Positions 1 to 8,711 of a stretch of DNA of 64,000 bases are shown here, in pieces; the first letter of the stretch is position 1; every line of letters starts with the position of its first letter. A program made the position numbers and the translations under genes. The notes below the pieces were generated by a model. It did not search any database. It was not told where the DNA came from and worked only from the letters and a program-made list of their open reading frames with translations. Origin of the DNA: Bremerella sp. P1 (lineage in GTDB: Bacteria > Planctomycetota > Planctomycetia > Pirellulales > Pirellulaceae); the NCBI RefSeq assembly GCF_028748185.1, contig NZ_CP118164.1, positions 2,914,001-2,978,000 of the forward strand. Direction: 5' to 3'.

Positions 1-157
1 TGAGGACAACGTCAGGCTTGTGCTGGAGTGCCTTCTCGATGGCGTCATTTCCATCAACTGCTTCTCCGACGACTTCAATATCGGTGCCTCGGAAGAGACA
101 CGCCAAGCCGCTGCGAACGACCTCATGGTCGTCGACAACCAACACATTAATGGACAT
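1..157 (-). CDS. Response regulator, NarL/LuxR type (N-terminal part only)
   Basis: The reverse strand from an ATG at 157 reads into the receiver domain of a response regulator and runs off the left edge. The first residues are MSINVLVVDDHEVVRSGL, with the acidic pair of the receiver pocket followed by His-Glu, typical of the NarL/FixJ group. The segment then gives a beta-2/alpha-2 region ending KPDVVL, just before the expected phosphoacceptor aspartate. The DNA-binding end is outside the window, so assignment to the NarL group rests on the receiver only. It is divergent from the NtrC-type regulator at 648. An orphan NarL-partner type histidine kinase lies far away at 37763-38509; a link between them is only a possibility. 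Confidence 0.8.
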   Translation of the reverse strand, partial: MSINVLVVDDHEVVRSGLACLFRGTDIEVVGEAVDGNDAIEKALQHKPDVVL

Positions 158-647
158 AGGAACCTTTCACAGTGAAACGAGGGTGGCTGTTGTGAGCGGC
201 TTCTCGGAGCAGTTTTCCCCACCCGGTGCGAGTCGTACGTTTTCTAAAAAACGCCAAAAATCTCGCTAACTGCATATCCGCGATAACCTTGCGTTTATCG
301 ACGCTGCCTTGCCACCATGTTAACCCCCAGTGAGGGCATTTCCAGTGTGGTTGCCCGTGATGTGCCCCTTTTTGCGATGTCCCGCACCCGCTAGACGTAG
401 TAAATACCGGGGGTTTCAATTCGTTTAAGGGTGTTGATGCCGCCCAACGGAAAAATGTGGTTTACCGCAGCGGGATATCAACGCCCCTCGGGGGGTGTCT
501 ACAAAATGCCACATTGTTTTGACCAGGGTGAATGCGTGACCTAGATAAATAGATAGATGTGGAGAATTTGCGACATGTGTTGTTCGCGGAAGCTCTCCCC
601 CCAAATTGAGAGATAGAATCAGACCGCTTTCCCTGGATATTCCCATC
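158..647. other. Divergent intergenic region between two response regulator genes
   Basis: About 490 bases separate two response regulator genes that point away from each other, so the region should hold both promoters. I see no convincing coding sequence on either strand. An AT-rich tract near 541-560 carries repeated TAGA/ATAGAT units and could be part of the rightward promoter, but no clear -10/-35 or -12/-24 element can be assigned by eye. Confidence 0.4.
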
Positions 648-2033
648 ATGAACCAAGCCCAACTGCTGCTTATTGACGACGACCGCCATGTCTTGGATTC
701 GATGGGAAGTTGGCTGCGCGAAATTGGTTATGTGGTCGATCAGGCCTCTAATCTGAATCAAGCCATCGCCCTGATCGACGATCGTCCGTACGACCTGATC
801 CTGGCGGATGTGCGTTTGGGGGACGAGGACGGCTTTGATGTGTTGCGACATTGCCACACGCATCACCCTGGTACCACGGTGATCATGATTACCGGTTACG
901 GAACGGTGGAGACCGGTATCGAGGCCCTGCGAGCTGGTGCGTTCGATCTACTCACCAAGCCGTTGATCGACGAAGAATTGGAGATGGCCATCCAGCGGGC
1001 ACTCTCGCAACAGAAGGTAATGCAAGAAAATAAGCAATTAAAGGAACAACTCGATCTGCGATTCGGGCTGGAAAATATTATTGGCCACGACCACAGAATG
1101 TTGCGCATTTTTGACATGGTCGATAGTGTTGCCGACACGCGAGCCACCGTTTTGATCACCGGAGAGAGCGGAACGGGTAAGTCGCTACTGGCCCGAGCCA
1201 TCCATCGCCGCAGCAATCGTCGCGACCAACCGTTCATCGAAGTGGCTTGCGGTGCACTGCCAGAAAACCTGCTCGAGAGCGAACTGTTCGGTCACGTCGC
1301 CGGCTCCTTCACCGGAGCAACCGGCAATAAAGTCGGTAAGTTCAAAGCGGCTGATAAGGGAACGATCTTCCTGGACGAAATCGGTACCGCTCCGCTGAGC
1401 ATGCAGGTCAAATTGCTTCGCGTGCTACAGGAACTTCAGTTCGAGCCAGTTGGTGGAACGGAAACGGAAACGGTCGATACGCGTGTCGTTCTGGCCACCA
1501 ACGAAAACCTGGCGAACCTGGTCGATCGTGGCGAGTTCCGTCAGGACCTGTTTTACCGAGTCAACGTGATTAACTTGGAGCTGCCCCCGCTGCGGGAACG
1601 TATCTCCGACATTCCACGCCTGGCCGATCACTTCCTGGCGGAAGTTTGCCAGGATACAGGCCGCCGCGTGCAAGGCTTCTCAAGTGAAGCGGTTGCCGCT
1701 TTGCAGCGTTACAAGTGGCCAGGCAACGTGCGAGAACTGCAGAACGTGGTCGAACGAGCCGTGCTGCTGAGCAAGAACGAAGAGATCACGCCAGACGATA
1801 TGCCGTCGTCGATCGCTTCGGGAGCTCCTGTCTCGGTCAGCCGAAGCACCGGCACGTCCTTGAAAGAAGCTCTGGAAGGCCCAGAGCGACAGATCATCCG
1901 CGAAGTACTGGAATCGAACGGCTGGAACCGCAACGAAACGGCCGACCAACTGGGTATCAACCGCACGACGCTCTATAAGAAGATGAAAAAGCTCGGTCTC
2001 GAAGAGATGGCTGGGCAACGGGCTGGGATGTAG
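648..2033 (+). CDS. NtrC-family sigma-54-dependent response regulator
   Basis: A 461-residue three-domain transcriptional activator. The receiver domain (about 1-120) has Asp10-Asp12, the phosphoacceptor Asp54 in ADVRLGD and Lys104. The AAA+ domain has Walker A GESGTGKS at 172-179, the sigma-54 contact loop as GSFTGA at 219-224 (usually GAFTGA), and Walker B GTIFLDEIG at 238-246. The C-terminus is a Fis-type helix-turn-helix (NRNETADQLGINRTTLYKK). By family knowledge it hydrolyses ATP to remodel the sigma-54 holoenzyme when phosphorylated. The ATG at 648 is chosen because the receiver begins straight after it; an in-frame start at 606 would add 14 residues outside the fold. No histidine kinase is adjacent. 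The Ala to Ser change in the GAFTGA loop is visible and keeps the threonine. A hairpin follows at 2077-2107. Confidence 0.93.
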   Translation: MNQAQLLLIDDDRHVLDSMGSWLREIGYVVDQASNLNQAIALIDDRPYDLILADVRLGDEDGFDVLRHCHTHHPGTTVIMITGYGTVETGIEALRAGAFDLLTKPLIDEELEMAIQRALSQQKVMQENKQLKEQLDLRFGLENIIGHDHRMLRIFDMVDSVADTRATVLITGESGTGKSLLARAIHRRSNRRDQPFIEVACGALPENLLESELFGHVAGSFTGATGNKVGKFKAADKGTIFLDEIGTAPLSMQVKLLRVLQELQFEPVGGTETETVDTRVVLATNENLANLVDRGEFRQDLFYRVNVINLELPPLRERISDIPRLADHFLAEVCQDTGRRVQGFSSEAVAALQRYKWPGNVRELQNVVERAVLLSKNEEITPDDMPSSIASGAPVSVSRSTGTSLKEALEGPERQIIREVLESNGWNRNETADQLGINRTTLYKKMKKLGLEEMAGQRAGM

Positions 2034-2076
2034 TCCCGGTTTCGTTAAGGTTGATTTCTTATCGATAAAATCTTTT

Positions 2077-2107
2077 CGGTGCCCGATTCGCTTGAAATCG
2101 GGCACCG
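2077..2107. terminator. Perfect 12-bp hairpin after the NtrC-type regulator
   Basis: CGGTGCCCGATT at 2077-2088 and its exact reverse complement at 2096-2107 enclose a 7-base loop. There is no strong T-run on the plus side, so it may be a factor-dependent or weak intrinsic terminator; it also insulates the sucCD operon downstream. Confidence 0.6.
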
Positions 2108-2317
2108 ATTATCAGTTCTCGTGCAGTCTGGCACGCATCGCTGCCACAAGCGCATATTTCCCCATTAGTTGGCCTAATCCCACACTCTTAATCTGGGCCT
2201 TTTCAGGGGTTAGTGCGACGTTTTAGCGCCTCCCCTCCGGTTGACCCTCTTTTTCCCGCAGTCGTATAATCCGGCTTTTCCTGCTCGACCGTTGCTAATT
2301 CCATCTGGAAGAAGTCG

Positions 2318-3502
2318 ATGAAGATTCATGAGTTCCAGGCGAAGGAAATTCTTCGCCAAGCTGGGGTTGCTGTACCCCGCAGCATTGTTGCCAAGACCGC
2401 TGAAGAAGCGAGTGCCGCTTTCACCGAACTGGCCGGAAAGATCGCCGTGGTGAAGGCTCAGATCCACGCCGGTGGTCGCGGTAAAGGAACCGTGAAGGAC
2501 AACGCCGATCAGCGGGGTGTGCAGTTGGTGAAGTCGGCTGAAGAAGCCGCCACCGTTGCTAAGAACTTGCTGGGCAAAGAGTTGGTCACCATTCAGACCG
2601 GCCCCGAAGGCAAGCAGGTCAACCAGGTGTTGGTCGAAGAAGGTTGCGACATCGCTCGCGAACTGTACCTCGGCATCGTGCTCGACCGAGCCGCCAAGCT
2701 ACCGGTTCTGATGATGTCGAGCGAAGGTGGTACCGAGATCGAAGAAGTCGCCGCCGAAACGCCTGAGAAGATCTTCAAAGAACACTTCAATCCGGCTCTG
2801 GGACCTCAAAGCTTCCAGATCCGCAAGCTGTGCAAGAAGTTGGGTATCGAAGGCCCGGCTGCCCGCGCCGCTGAGAAATTCATCAAGGGGCTCTGTAAGG
2901 TCTACGTCGACACTGACTGTGCCCTGGCCGAGATCAACCCGCTGGTCATCACCGGCGACGGTGGCATGATCGCCCTGGACTGCAAGATGACCTTCGACGA
3001 GAACGCCATGTTCCGTCACAAGGACCTGGCGGAACTGCGTGACCTTTCCGAAGAAGAGCCTGCCGAAGTGCGTGCCGGTAACACGGGCCTCAGCTACGTG
3101 AAGCTCGACGGTAACATCGGCTGCCTGGTTAACGGTGCCGGTCTGGCGATGAGCACGATGGACATCATCAAGCTGCACGGCGGCGAACCAGCCAACTTCC
3201 TGGACGTCGGCGGCGGTGCCAATGTCGATCAGGTTACCGAAGCGTTCAGCATTCTGCTGGACGACAAGAACGTGAAGGCCGTGCTGGTGAACATCTTCGG
3301 CGGCATTATGCGTTGCACGACGATCGCCGGTGCTTTGCTCGAAGCTTACAAGAAGCTCGACTTCAACGTCCCGCTCGTGGTTCGCTTGGAAGGAACCGAA
3401 GTCGAAGAAGGCCGCAAGATGTTGGCTGACTCAGGTATCGATATCATCATCGCCGACGGCTTGACCGATGCTGCGAAGAAAGTTGTTGCGACGGTAGCCT
3501 AG
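2318..3502 (+). CDS. sucC: Succinyl-CoA synthetase (ADP-forming), beta subunit
   Basis: A 394-residue protein of normal family length. It begins [12 protein letters not shown], the hallmark start of SucC, and has the ATP-grasp glycine-rich loop [13 protein letters not shown] near residues 50-60 and the conserved [10 protein letters not shown] segment that holds metal-binding residues. The C-terminal CoA-ligase part contains the conserved block FLDVGGGA and ends with [13 protein letters not shown]. With the alpha subunit just downstream it interconverts succinyl-CoA and succinate with formation of ATP in the TCA cycle. The spacing to sucD is 67 bases, consistent with one transcript ending at the terminator at 4473-4500. 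The start lies 278 bases after the preceding gene. Confidence 0.97.
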   Translation: MKIHEFQAKEILRQAGVAVPRSIVAKTAEEASAAFTELAGKIAVVKAQIHAGGRGKGTVKDNADQRGVQLVKSAEEAATVAKNLLGKELVTIQTGPEGKQVNQVLVEEGCDIARELYLGIVLDRAAKLPVLMMSSEGGTEIEEVAAETPEKIFKEHFNPALGPQSFQIRKLCKKLGIEGPAARAAEKFIKGLCKVYVDTDCALAEINPLVITGDGGMIALDCKMTFDENAMFRHKDLAELRDLSEEEPAEVRAGNTGLSYVKLDGNIGCLVNGAGLAMSTMDIIKLHGGEPANFLDVGGGANVDQVTEAFSILLDDKNVKAVLVNIFGGIMRCTTIAGALLEAYKKLDFNVPLVVRLEGTEVEEGRKMLADSGIDIIIADGLTDAAKKVVATVA

Positions 3503-3530
3503 GCAGCAAGCGACTTCAACCGATCTTGCT

Positions 3531-3557
3531 GAAAACTGAACACGGAAAACTGAACAC
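3531..3557 (+). repeat. Two copies of GAAAACTGAACAC upstream of sucD
   Basis: The 13-mer GAAAACTGAACAC occurs at 3531-3543 and again at 3545-3557, between sucC and sucD and 12 bases before the sucD start. A closely related array lies at 19413-19441 in another intergenic region. The units resemble one another but no function is known to me. Confidence 0.6.
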
Positions 3558-3569
3558 TAAGTCAAAACC

Positions 3570-4448
3570 ATGAGCATCCTCGTCAACAAAGACACTAAGG
3601 TCATTTGTCAGGGCATCACCGGTAAGGTCGGCGAGTTCCACACCAAAGGCTGCAAGGAATACGGCACCAAGATGGTCGGCGGTGTTACGCCGGGCAAAGG
3701 TGGCCAAACGGTCGAAGGCCTTCCGGTCTGGGACACTGTGGAAGAAGCCGTCCAGGAAACAGGTGCGAACGCCACGATGATTTTCGTGCCGCCTCCGTTT
3801 ACGGCCGATGCTATTCTGGAAGCGGTCGACGCCGGCATCGAAGTGATCTGTGCGATCACCGAAGGGGTGCCGGTCCTGGACATGGTGCCTGTTTACGAAA
3901 CCGTCAAGAAGAGCAAGTCGGTCCTGGTCGGTCCGAACTGCCCTGGCGTGATCACCCCGGAAGAATGCAAGATCGGCATCATGCCGGGCTACATTCACAA
4001 GAAGGGGCCTGTCGGCGTGATGAGCCGCAGCGGTACGCTGACCTACGAAGCCGTTTGGCAGCTGACCAACCTGGGTCTCGGCCAGTCGACCTGCGTTGGT
4101 CTGGGTGGCGACCCGATCGTGGGTACCTCGTTCATCGATCTGCTGGAAATGTACCAGAACGACGGCGACACCGAAGCGATCATGATGATGGGCGAAATCG
4201 GTGGTACGGCCGAAGAAGAAGCCGCCGCCTACATCAAGGAAAACGTGACCAAGCCGGTTGCCGCGTTCATCGCCGGTCGTACGGCCCCTCCTGGCAAGCG
4301 AATGGGTCACGCTGGTGCGATCATCAGTGGTGGTAAGGGAACGGCTGACGAGAAGTTCGCCGCCTTGCGAGCTGCCGGCGTCGAAATCGCGGAAAGCCCT
4401 GCCGACATGGGTACGGCCCTCAAGCGTGCGATCGATAACCACAAGTAA
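3570..4448 (+). CDS. sucD: Succinyl-CoA synthetase (ADP-forming), alpha subunit
   Basis: A 292-residue protein of standard length. The N-terminal Rossmann-type CoA-binding domain starts [18 protein letters not shown], a typical SucD opening. The phosphohistidine lies in [12 protein letters not shown], with the histidine at residue 247, and the region [20 protein letters not shown] is also conserved. It works with the sucC product directly upstream in the TCA cycle. No Shine-Dalgarno sequence is visible before the ATG; instead the repeat at 3531-3557 ends 12 bases upstream. A strong intrinsic terminator follows 24 bases after the stop. Confidence 0.97.
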   Translation: MSILVNKDTKVICQGITGKVGEFHTKGCKEYGTKMVGGVTPGKGGQTVEGLPVWDTVEEAVQETGANATMIFVPPPFTADAILEAVDAGIEVICAITEGVPVLDMVPVYETVKKSKSVLVGPNCPGVITPEECKIGIMPGYIHKKGPVGVMSRSGTLTYEAVWQLTNLGLGQSTCVGLGGDPIVGTSFIDLLEMYQNDGDTEAIMMMGEIGGTAEEEAAAYIKENVTKPVAAFIAGRTAPPGKRMGHAGAIISGGKGTADEKFAALRAAGVEIAESPADMGTALKRAIDNHK

Positions 4449-4472
4449 GCTGGTTTCATGCGTTCAACGAAG

Positions 4473-4500
4473 AGCCCACTGGTAGCAGTGGGCTTTTTTT
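4473..4500 (+). terminator. Intrinsic terminator of sucCD
   Basis: An 8-bp stem AGCCCACT/AGTGGGCT (4473-4480 with 4487-4494), a 6-base loop and a run of seven Ts form a classic rho-independent terminator. Confidence 0.9.
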
Positions 4501-4760
4501 ATGTGCCATGATCGCGCAAGCAAAAGTGATCTCGGTGAAATCCGCCGTAGACATACCCCACTAGTGTGTGACAGATTGTCTGGGATCTTTTTACCACTTA
4601 CCGCGTAGAAATACTGATGATTCAGGCCATCTACGGGTTCAGCAGCGGATTGAGCGCCTTTATCCGGGGTTTAATTGCGGACCTGCCGCACATGAACCGT
4701 CCGATTGCTATAATACCCCGTTAGGCGGACCTTCCCACAGGCTTACACAGAGAGACCATC

Positions 4761-6539
4761 GTGTCGGGAATGGAAAAAGGACTAGCAGTCTCCCCAGGCA
4801 TTTCGATCGGGGTGGCGTACTGCATTCTTGAGATCTTCGTGAATCCCGATCGCAAGCGATTGGAAAAGCACGAAGTCCAGAAGGAGCTTGCGCGGTACGA
4901 ACAGGCTCGCGAGCGTACGGCCGTCGACTTAGCGGCCCTGCAGTCCAAGGTGGAAAAGCAGATCGGCAAGAATGAAGGCGCGATCTTCGCCGTCCACCAG
5001 ACGATCCTGCGAGACCCGGCATTCACGAATAAGGTGCGACACTGGATTGTCGAAGATCACCAAACTGCTTCCGCCGCGCTGCACCGCCTGATGGAGCAGT
5101 ACACCGAAGTCTTCTCGAAGACCGGTGACGAGTACCTCCAAGAGCGGCTAAACGATATTCGCGACGTGGTCGTCCGCTTGAGTGCGTATCTGTCCGATGT
5201 TTTGAACGACGCGGAAGAGTCGGGGCTGAGTGGTCCACTGATTGTCGTCGCCGATGAACTGCTTCCTTCCCAGGCCGTGGCTTTGGGCGAGGCGGACGTG
5301 CGCGGCATTGTGACACAAGCCGGTAGCCAGACCAGCCACGCGGCACTGATCGCACGCAGCCGTGGTATTCCGGCGGTGAGTGGTGTCTCGGGGATCCTTC
5401 GTAAAGTGAAGACCGGTGACACGGTCGTCGTCAACGGTAGCGAAGGTATCGTCTCGATCAATCCCGAGCCGGAGGAACTGGCCGCTTATCGCAAGCTGGA
5501 ACGAGAGTTCTTCCATCTTAAAGATCAGCTGGCCGCAAATCGGCATCACCCCGCCGTGACGCGTGATGGAACGCCGCTCAAGTTGCTGGCCAACATTAAC
5601 AACGTCAAAGACGTCGAAGCCGCCGAGGCGATGGGAGCCACCGGCGTGGGACTCTATCGCACCGAGTACCTCTACCTGACGCACGATAACGTGCCGGACG
5701 AAGACGAGCAGTACGAAGTTTACAAAGAAATTCTCAAGAAGTCGCCTCACCAGTACGTCACGATTCGTACGCTCGATATCGGTGGCGACAAGACCGTCGC
5801 TTACCTAGGACACAACCACAACGAAGCGAATCCGTTCATGGGTTGGCGGAGCATTCGGCTCTCGTTCGAGCACCCTGAATTCTTCCTGTCGCAGCTTCGC
5901 GCGATCATGCGTTGTGCGGCCGAACTGCCAGAGGGAGGACCGGGGGAAGTCAACATGCTCTTCCCCATGATTACCAACGTCGAGGAAATGCGGAAAGCGA
6001 ATCATCTGGTTCGCAAGGCCGAGAAATCGCTCGACGAACGAGGTGTGCCGCGGGGTAAGGTCAAAGTCGGCATGATGCTTGAAGTGCCTGCCGCCGCCGT
6101 CTGCATCCATCACCTGTTGGAACTGGTCGACTTTGTTTCGATCGGCTCGAATGATCTGGTGCAGTATCTGACGGCGGCCGACCGCGATAATCCAAAGGTG
6201 AGTGGGCTATGCCAGCCCCTTTCGCCTGCGGTGGTGATGACGCTGAAGTATGTGATCGAGGCCTGTAATCAGGCCAACAAGCCGGTCACACTCTGTGGCG
6301 AGATGGCCGGGCAACCGCGGGCATTTCTACTGCTTCTGGGGATGGGGCTGCGAAGCTTCAGCATGAGCCCTGCATTTATCCCCACTATCAAGGAGTTGGC
6401 AATTCTGACGACCATCGATCACGCCGAGCGTGTTGTTCAAAAAGTGATCGAAATGAAAACAACCAACCAGGTGAAACGCTTTCTACGGATGGAATTGGAA
6501 GCAATTTCGCCTGAATTGGCCCGTTTGGACACGGAATAG
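4761..6539 (+). CDS. ptsI: Phosphoenolpyruvate-protein phosphotransferase (PTS enzyme I)
   Basis: A 592-residue enzyme I, close to the usual 570-590. The phosphorylated histidine is His193 in GSQTSHAALIARS. The PEP-binding barrel shows RTEYLYL, the segment TLDIGGDK, FPMITNVEEM and the conserved cysteine Cys512 in LCGEMAG. It transfers phosphate from PEP to HPr; no HPr, HPr kinase or enzyme II gene lies beside it in this window. The start is a GTG at 4761, with an in-frame ATG three codons later at 4770 that is equally possible. The gene appears to be transcribed alone, between the sucCD terminator and a small secreted-protein gene. In an organism with few sugar transporters it may be regulatory, but that is inference. 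Confidence 0.95.
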   Translation: MSGMEKGLAVSPGISIGVAYCILEIFVNPDRKRLEKHEVQKELARYEQARERTAVDLAALQSKVEKQIGKNEGAIFAVHQTILRDPAFTNKVRHWIVEDHQTASAALHRLMEQYTEVFSKTGDEYLQERLNDIRDVVVRLSAYLSDVLNDAEESGLSGPLIVVADELLPSQAVALGEADVRGIVTQAGSQTSHAALIARSRGIPAVSGVSGILRKVKTGDTVVVNGSEGIVSINPEPEELAAYRKLEREFFHLKDQLAANRHHPAVTRDGTPLKLLANINNVKDVEAAEAMGATGVGLYRTEYLYLTHDNVPDEDEQYEVYKEILKKSPHQYVTIRTLDIGGDKTVAYLGHNHNEANPFMGWRSIRLSFEHPEFFLSQLRAIMRCAAELPEGGPGEVNMLFPMITNVEEMRKANHLVRKAEKSLDERGVPRGKVKVGMMLEVPAAAVCIHHLLELVDFVSIGSNDLVQYLTAADRDNPKVSGLCQPLSPAVVMTLKYVIEACNQANKPVTLCGEMAGQPRAFLLLLGMGLRSFSMSPAFIPTIKELAILTTIDHAERVVQKVIEMKTTNQVKRFLRMELEAISPELARLDTE

Positions 6540-6685
6540 CCGGTCAGAGTGCTTCTGGTATCGATTTTGCAATGTGGGTTATGTGGCCAATTCAGTGAAT
6601 TTGCACAGGATTGGTTGGCATTGTGCGAATGTCAGGCTAGACTTTCGCGTCGCTGGACAAGATCGATAGTTAGAAAGGTTTCATA

Positions 6686-6898
6686 ATGACTCCGACAGCA
6701 CGTAAAAACATCCTCTGCAGCTTGGCACTAGTGGCTGCAATCTGGTTTGGATTCCAGGCCAACAACGTTCAAGGCATGACCCGCGCCCAGTACCGAGCTC
6801 AAATCCGCTCGATGGAAATTACGGAGCGACCTAATCGCTTTGGTCATGTTTACGGCAACAACGTTCGCCGAGTCCATCACTGGCGTCACCGTCGCTAA
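6686..6898 (+). CDS. Small exported basic protein, unknown function
   Basis: A 70-residue protein with an N-terminal signal-like hydrophobic stretch (about residues 9-25, ending around ANNVQG) followed by a short, very basic tail rich in Arg and His (RRVHHWRHRR at the end). A GAAAGG element lies about seven bases upstream of the ATG, and a strong hairpin terminator follows 32 bases after the stop, both supporting a real gene. I do not recognise the family. A basic tail after a signal peptide could bind an acidic surface, but this is only a guess. Confidence 0.55.
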   Translation: MTPTARKNILCSLALVAAIWFGFQANNVQGMTRAQYRAQIRSMEITERPNRFGHVYGNNVRRVHHWRHRR

Positions 6899-6930
6899 TT
6901 GAATCTGGCGACGAAGCGAAAACAGTTCAG

Positions 6931-6960
6931 AAGGCTGTGTCTACCTAGACGCAGCCTTTT
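6931..6960. terminator. Bidirectional hairpin terminator between convergent genes
   Basis: AAGGCTGTGTCT (6931-6942) pairs with AGACGCAGCCTT (6947-6958) with a single G-T wobble and a 4-base loop, followed by Ts. It sits between the plus-strand small gene and the minus-strand gene ending at 6975 and can serve both. Confidence 0.8.
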
Positions 6961-6974
6961 GCCGTTTCTTGAGA

Positions 6975-7583
6975 TCAGAACTGCCGAGGGTTGCCGGCTC
7001 CACGGATGGTGCCAGGCGTAGGCAGTTCGTAGCTTGGTGGCGTCGCAGGTGGATACACTTCAGGGCTTGGCTGCAACCAAGTTGGTCGTTCAGGATGCAG
7101 CACCCGATACGGAATCTGCGGCTGCACCGGCACCGCTGCGAAATCGGGATGACGCCCGAAGTAAGGATCCAAGAGGTCGTATCCGTAGAGGTCGTAGTAC
7201 GTCTGATCGAATGCGTCCTGAAGGTTGCGCCAGTCCTGCATGCGGGGATTGCCTTGTTTCCAATCGGAAGCATTGTCGATGGTGTACTCGACCACCTTGT
7301 AACGCTGAATGACGGGATCAAATGCACGTTGTAGGGCGTAGTAGCTTCCCTGTCGCTGAGCCAGGCGCGTGAACTTCTGAGATTCGTCGGCCAGATCTTG
7401 CAGTGCCGCATTGAGCGTCTTCATCTGGGTATCGTAGGCAGCGAGCTTCTTGACCTTGTGCTCCAGTGCCAACGCATCGGCCGCCATGTTTCCACGGCGA
7501 ATGAAAATGCTTTGGGCGAAAAGATCGGTCGTGATGAAACACGACAGCAAAGCGAATGTCAGAAGAGTAATGGAAGATCGCAT
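6975..7583 (-). CDS. Exported protein with a DAFDxxYxDLY segment, paralog of its neighbour
   Basis: A 202-residue protein starting at the ATG at 7583, which follows a GAGG element and opens with a clear signal peptide (MRSSITLLTFALLSCFITT, cleavage near LFAQS). A 14-residue longer form from 7625 would put charged residues ahead of the signal and is less likely. The mature part is mostly helical, with the segment LQDAFDQTYYDLYG near its middle, and ends in a proline-rich tail. The next gene upstream (7712-8380) has an equivalent segment VERAFDRVYWDLYE in the same position, so the two look like diverged tandem copies. No known domain is recognised. The proteins are probably periplasmic or surface-associated. 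Confidence 0.7.
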   Translation of the reverse strand: MRSSITLLTFALLSCFITTDLFAQSIFIRRGNMAADALALEHKVKKLAAYDTQMKTLNAALQDLADESQKFTRLAQRQGSYYALQRAFDPVIQRYKVVEYTIDNASDWKQGNPRMQDWRNLQDAFDQTYYDLYGYDLLDPYFGRHPDFAAVPVQPQIPYRVLHPERPTWLQPSPEVYPPATPPSYELPTPGTIRGAGNPRQF

Positions 7584-7661
7584 GACGAAAACCTCGATCG
7601 GATTAGAGCGTTTCTCTTTATGCATTGTAAGAACAGACCTTCAAGGCGGCCAAGAAAAAAG

Positions 7662-7692
7662 AAAAGCGTGCGACAGGCTATCGCACGCTTTT
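7662..7692 (-). terminator. Intrinsic terminator with 12-bp stem
   Basis: AAAAGCGTGCGA (7662-7673) and TCGCACGCTTTT (7681-7692) are exact complements with a 7-base loop. On the minus strand the hairpin runs into a T-rich tract, so it ends the transcript of the gene at 7712-8380. Confidence 0.85.
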
Positions 7693-7711
7693 CCGCCGAG
7701 TACTCCCTCAG

Positions 7712-8380
7712 CTATTTGATCGCACCCTTCAGCATGTGTGCCCAGCCAGGAGCTCCACTGCCGAGTTTGACGTTCAGCTTGCCGTCCTTGGTGCCAATCG
7801 AAATGCCTGGCTGTGGGTAAGGACGTGGTTTGGGTTGGTAGTGACCGTTATTGTGACCGTAGTCAGGACGGTACCGGTGATCGCTGTAGTGGTCGTCGTA
7901 GTGACCGTGGCCGTGACCGTGGCTGATTTTGCAGCTGTACTGGATGTAACCGCAGTGACGTTCGTACAAGTCCCAATAGACGCGGTCAAAGGCTCGTTCG
8001 ACGTCGGCCCAGGAACTCAGCACGTGACGGTCCGGGCGATGGCAGCTATGCCAGGCACGGCGAAATTCTTGTTGAACGTGTCGCATCTCACGCGAGACTT
8101 CCTCGAAGTCGTGACGCAGGTGCGACAGGCTGCCACCGCGGCGAGCCGTTTCGCAGAAGTGATCCACTTCACGCAGCAAAGCTTTGGCTTCAAATGCCAG
8201 GCTGGTGAAACCTTCATGGAAGCGAACTTCTTTGTAGAAGTCCTCAGTGGCGTGATGCAGCACTTCGATGTCGTCCACCAGGCGATGTCGGCAATCGAAG
8301 TAGCCGGCGTTTGCCGTCGATGCCATCGAAAGAAGTGCCGTGCTCAGAATCCCGCTCCAAACCAAAGTCTTAATCAACAT
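7712..8380 (-). CDS. Exported His-rich protein, paralog of the downstream secreted protein
   Basis: A 222-residue protein with a signal peptide (MLIKTLVWSGILSTALLSMA, cleavage after STANA). A helical region with many His and charged residues covers about 25-145 and contains VERAFDRVYWDLYERH, which matches LQDAFDQTYYDLYG of the next gene. A histidine-rich stretch (HGHGHGHYDDHYSDHRY) follows at about 155-172, then a Pro/Tyr-rich linker and a short C-terminal strand region. Several cysteines are present in the mature part. The His cluster could bind metal ions; this is inferred from composition only. It is followed by its own terminator at 7662-7692, so the two paralogs are probably separate transcripts. 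Confidence 0.7.
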   Translation of the reverse strand: MLIKTLVWSGILSTALLSMASTANAGYFDCRHRLVDDIEVLHHATEDFYKEVRFHEGFTSLAFEAKALLREVDHFCETARRGGSLSHLRHDFEEVSREMRHVQQEFRRAWHSCHRPDRHVLSSWADVERAFDRVYWDLYERHCGYIQYSCKISHGHGHGHYDDHYSDHRYRPDYGHNNGHYQPKPRPYPQPGISIGTKDGKLNVKLGSGAPGWAHMLKGAIK

Positions 8381-8711
8381 GTTTCCGTTTCCCCGATTCT
8401 CGAATTTAAAAAGCTCGTTGTGAGTTGTCCCGTTGCCGTCTGTGACTTGATGGCAACGCTGGTACTAAAGGCAGCGGGTGTGCCAAAACCGAGAAAGAAA
8501 TGCAAGAGAGTTCTATAAGTCACTATTTGGAAACGACTTAATGCCATTTGAAGAAAAATGACCTGAGTTAGAATTCCGTGCCAAACGGCCGTTTGTTGTC
8601 AGTGTGACAACAGGCTGTCTCAGCACGGACAGCCTGATCAGAAATAGGCGTTTGGAAACCGCAAAAGAGGTAAGAACGAGGCCGTTGATTAAGAACACGG
8701 CCCCACTTTGA
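8381..8711. other. Intergenic region with several consecutive inverted repeats
   Basis: The 331-base gap holds the promoter of the His-rich secreted protein (left) and the end of the stress-protein transcript (right). Three inverted repeats lie end to end at 8583-8594, 8594-8612 and 8611-8636. A GGCCGT/ACGGCC hairpin at 8680-8702, directly after the stop of the universal stress protein, is a likely weak terminator. No coding sequence is convincing. Confidence 0.5.
8583..8636. repeat. Cluster of three adjoining inverted repeats
   Basis: AAACGGCCGTTT (8583-8594) is a perfect palindrome. TGTTGTCA-GTG-TGACAACA (8594-8612) has an 8-bp stem. CAGGCTGTC (8611-8619) pairs with GACAGCCTG (8628-8636) around an 8-base loop. 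They could be terminators, operators, or a structured RNA element. Confidence 0.55.

Noticed and set aside
2126-2142. A TGGCAC-N-GC sequence that could be a sigma-54 promoter before sucC
   Set aside because: The spacing between GG and GC is 11 rather than 10 bases and the TTGC part is missing.
3516-4442. A 308-codon open frame on the minus strand opposite sucD
   Set aside because: It is the antisense of a clear sucD gene; its composition is rich in Arg, Asp and His as expected of a shadow frame and shows no domain.
7774-7989. Direct repeats of GTGACCGT near the end of the His-rich gene
   Set aside because: They follow from repeated His, Tyr and Gly codons of the coding sequence and need no separate explanation.
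7736-8518. A 260-codon plus-strand frame with Val-rich repeats
   Set aside because: It is the antisense of the His-rich exported protein; the Val runs come from the complementary His/Tyr codons.
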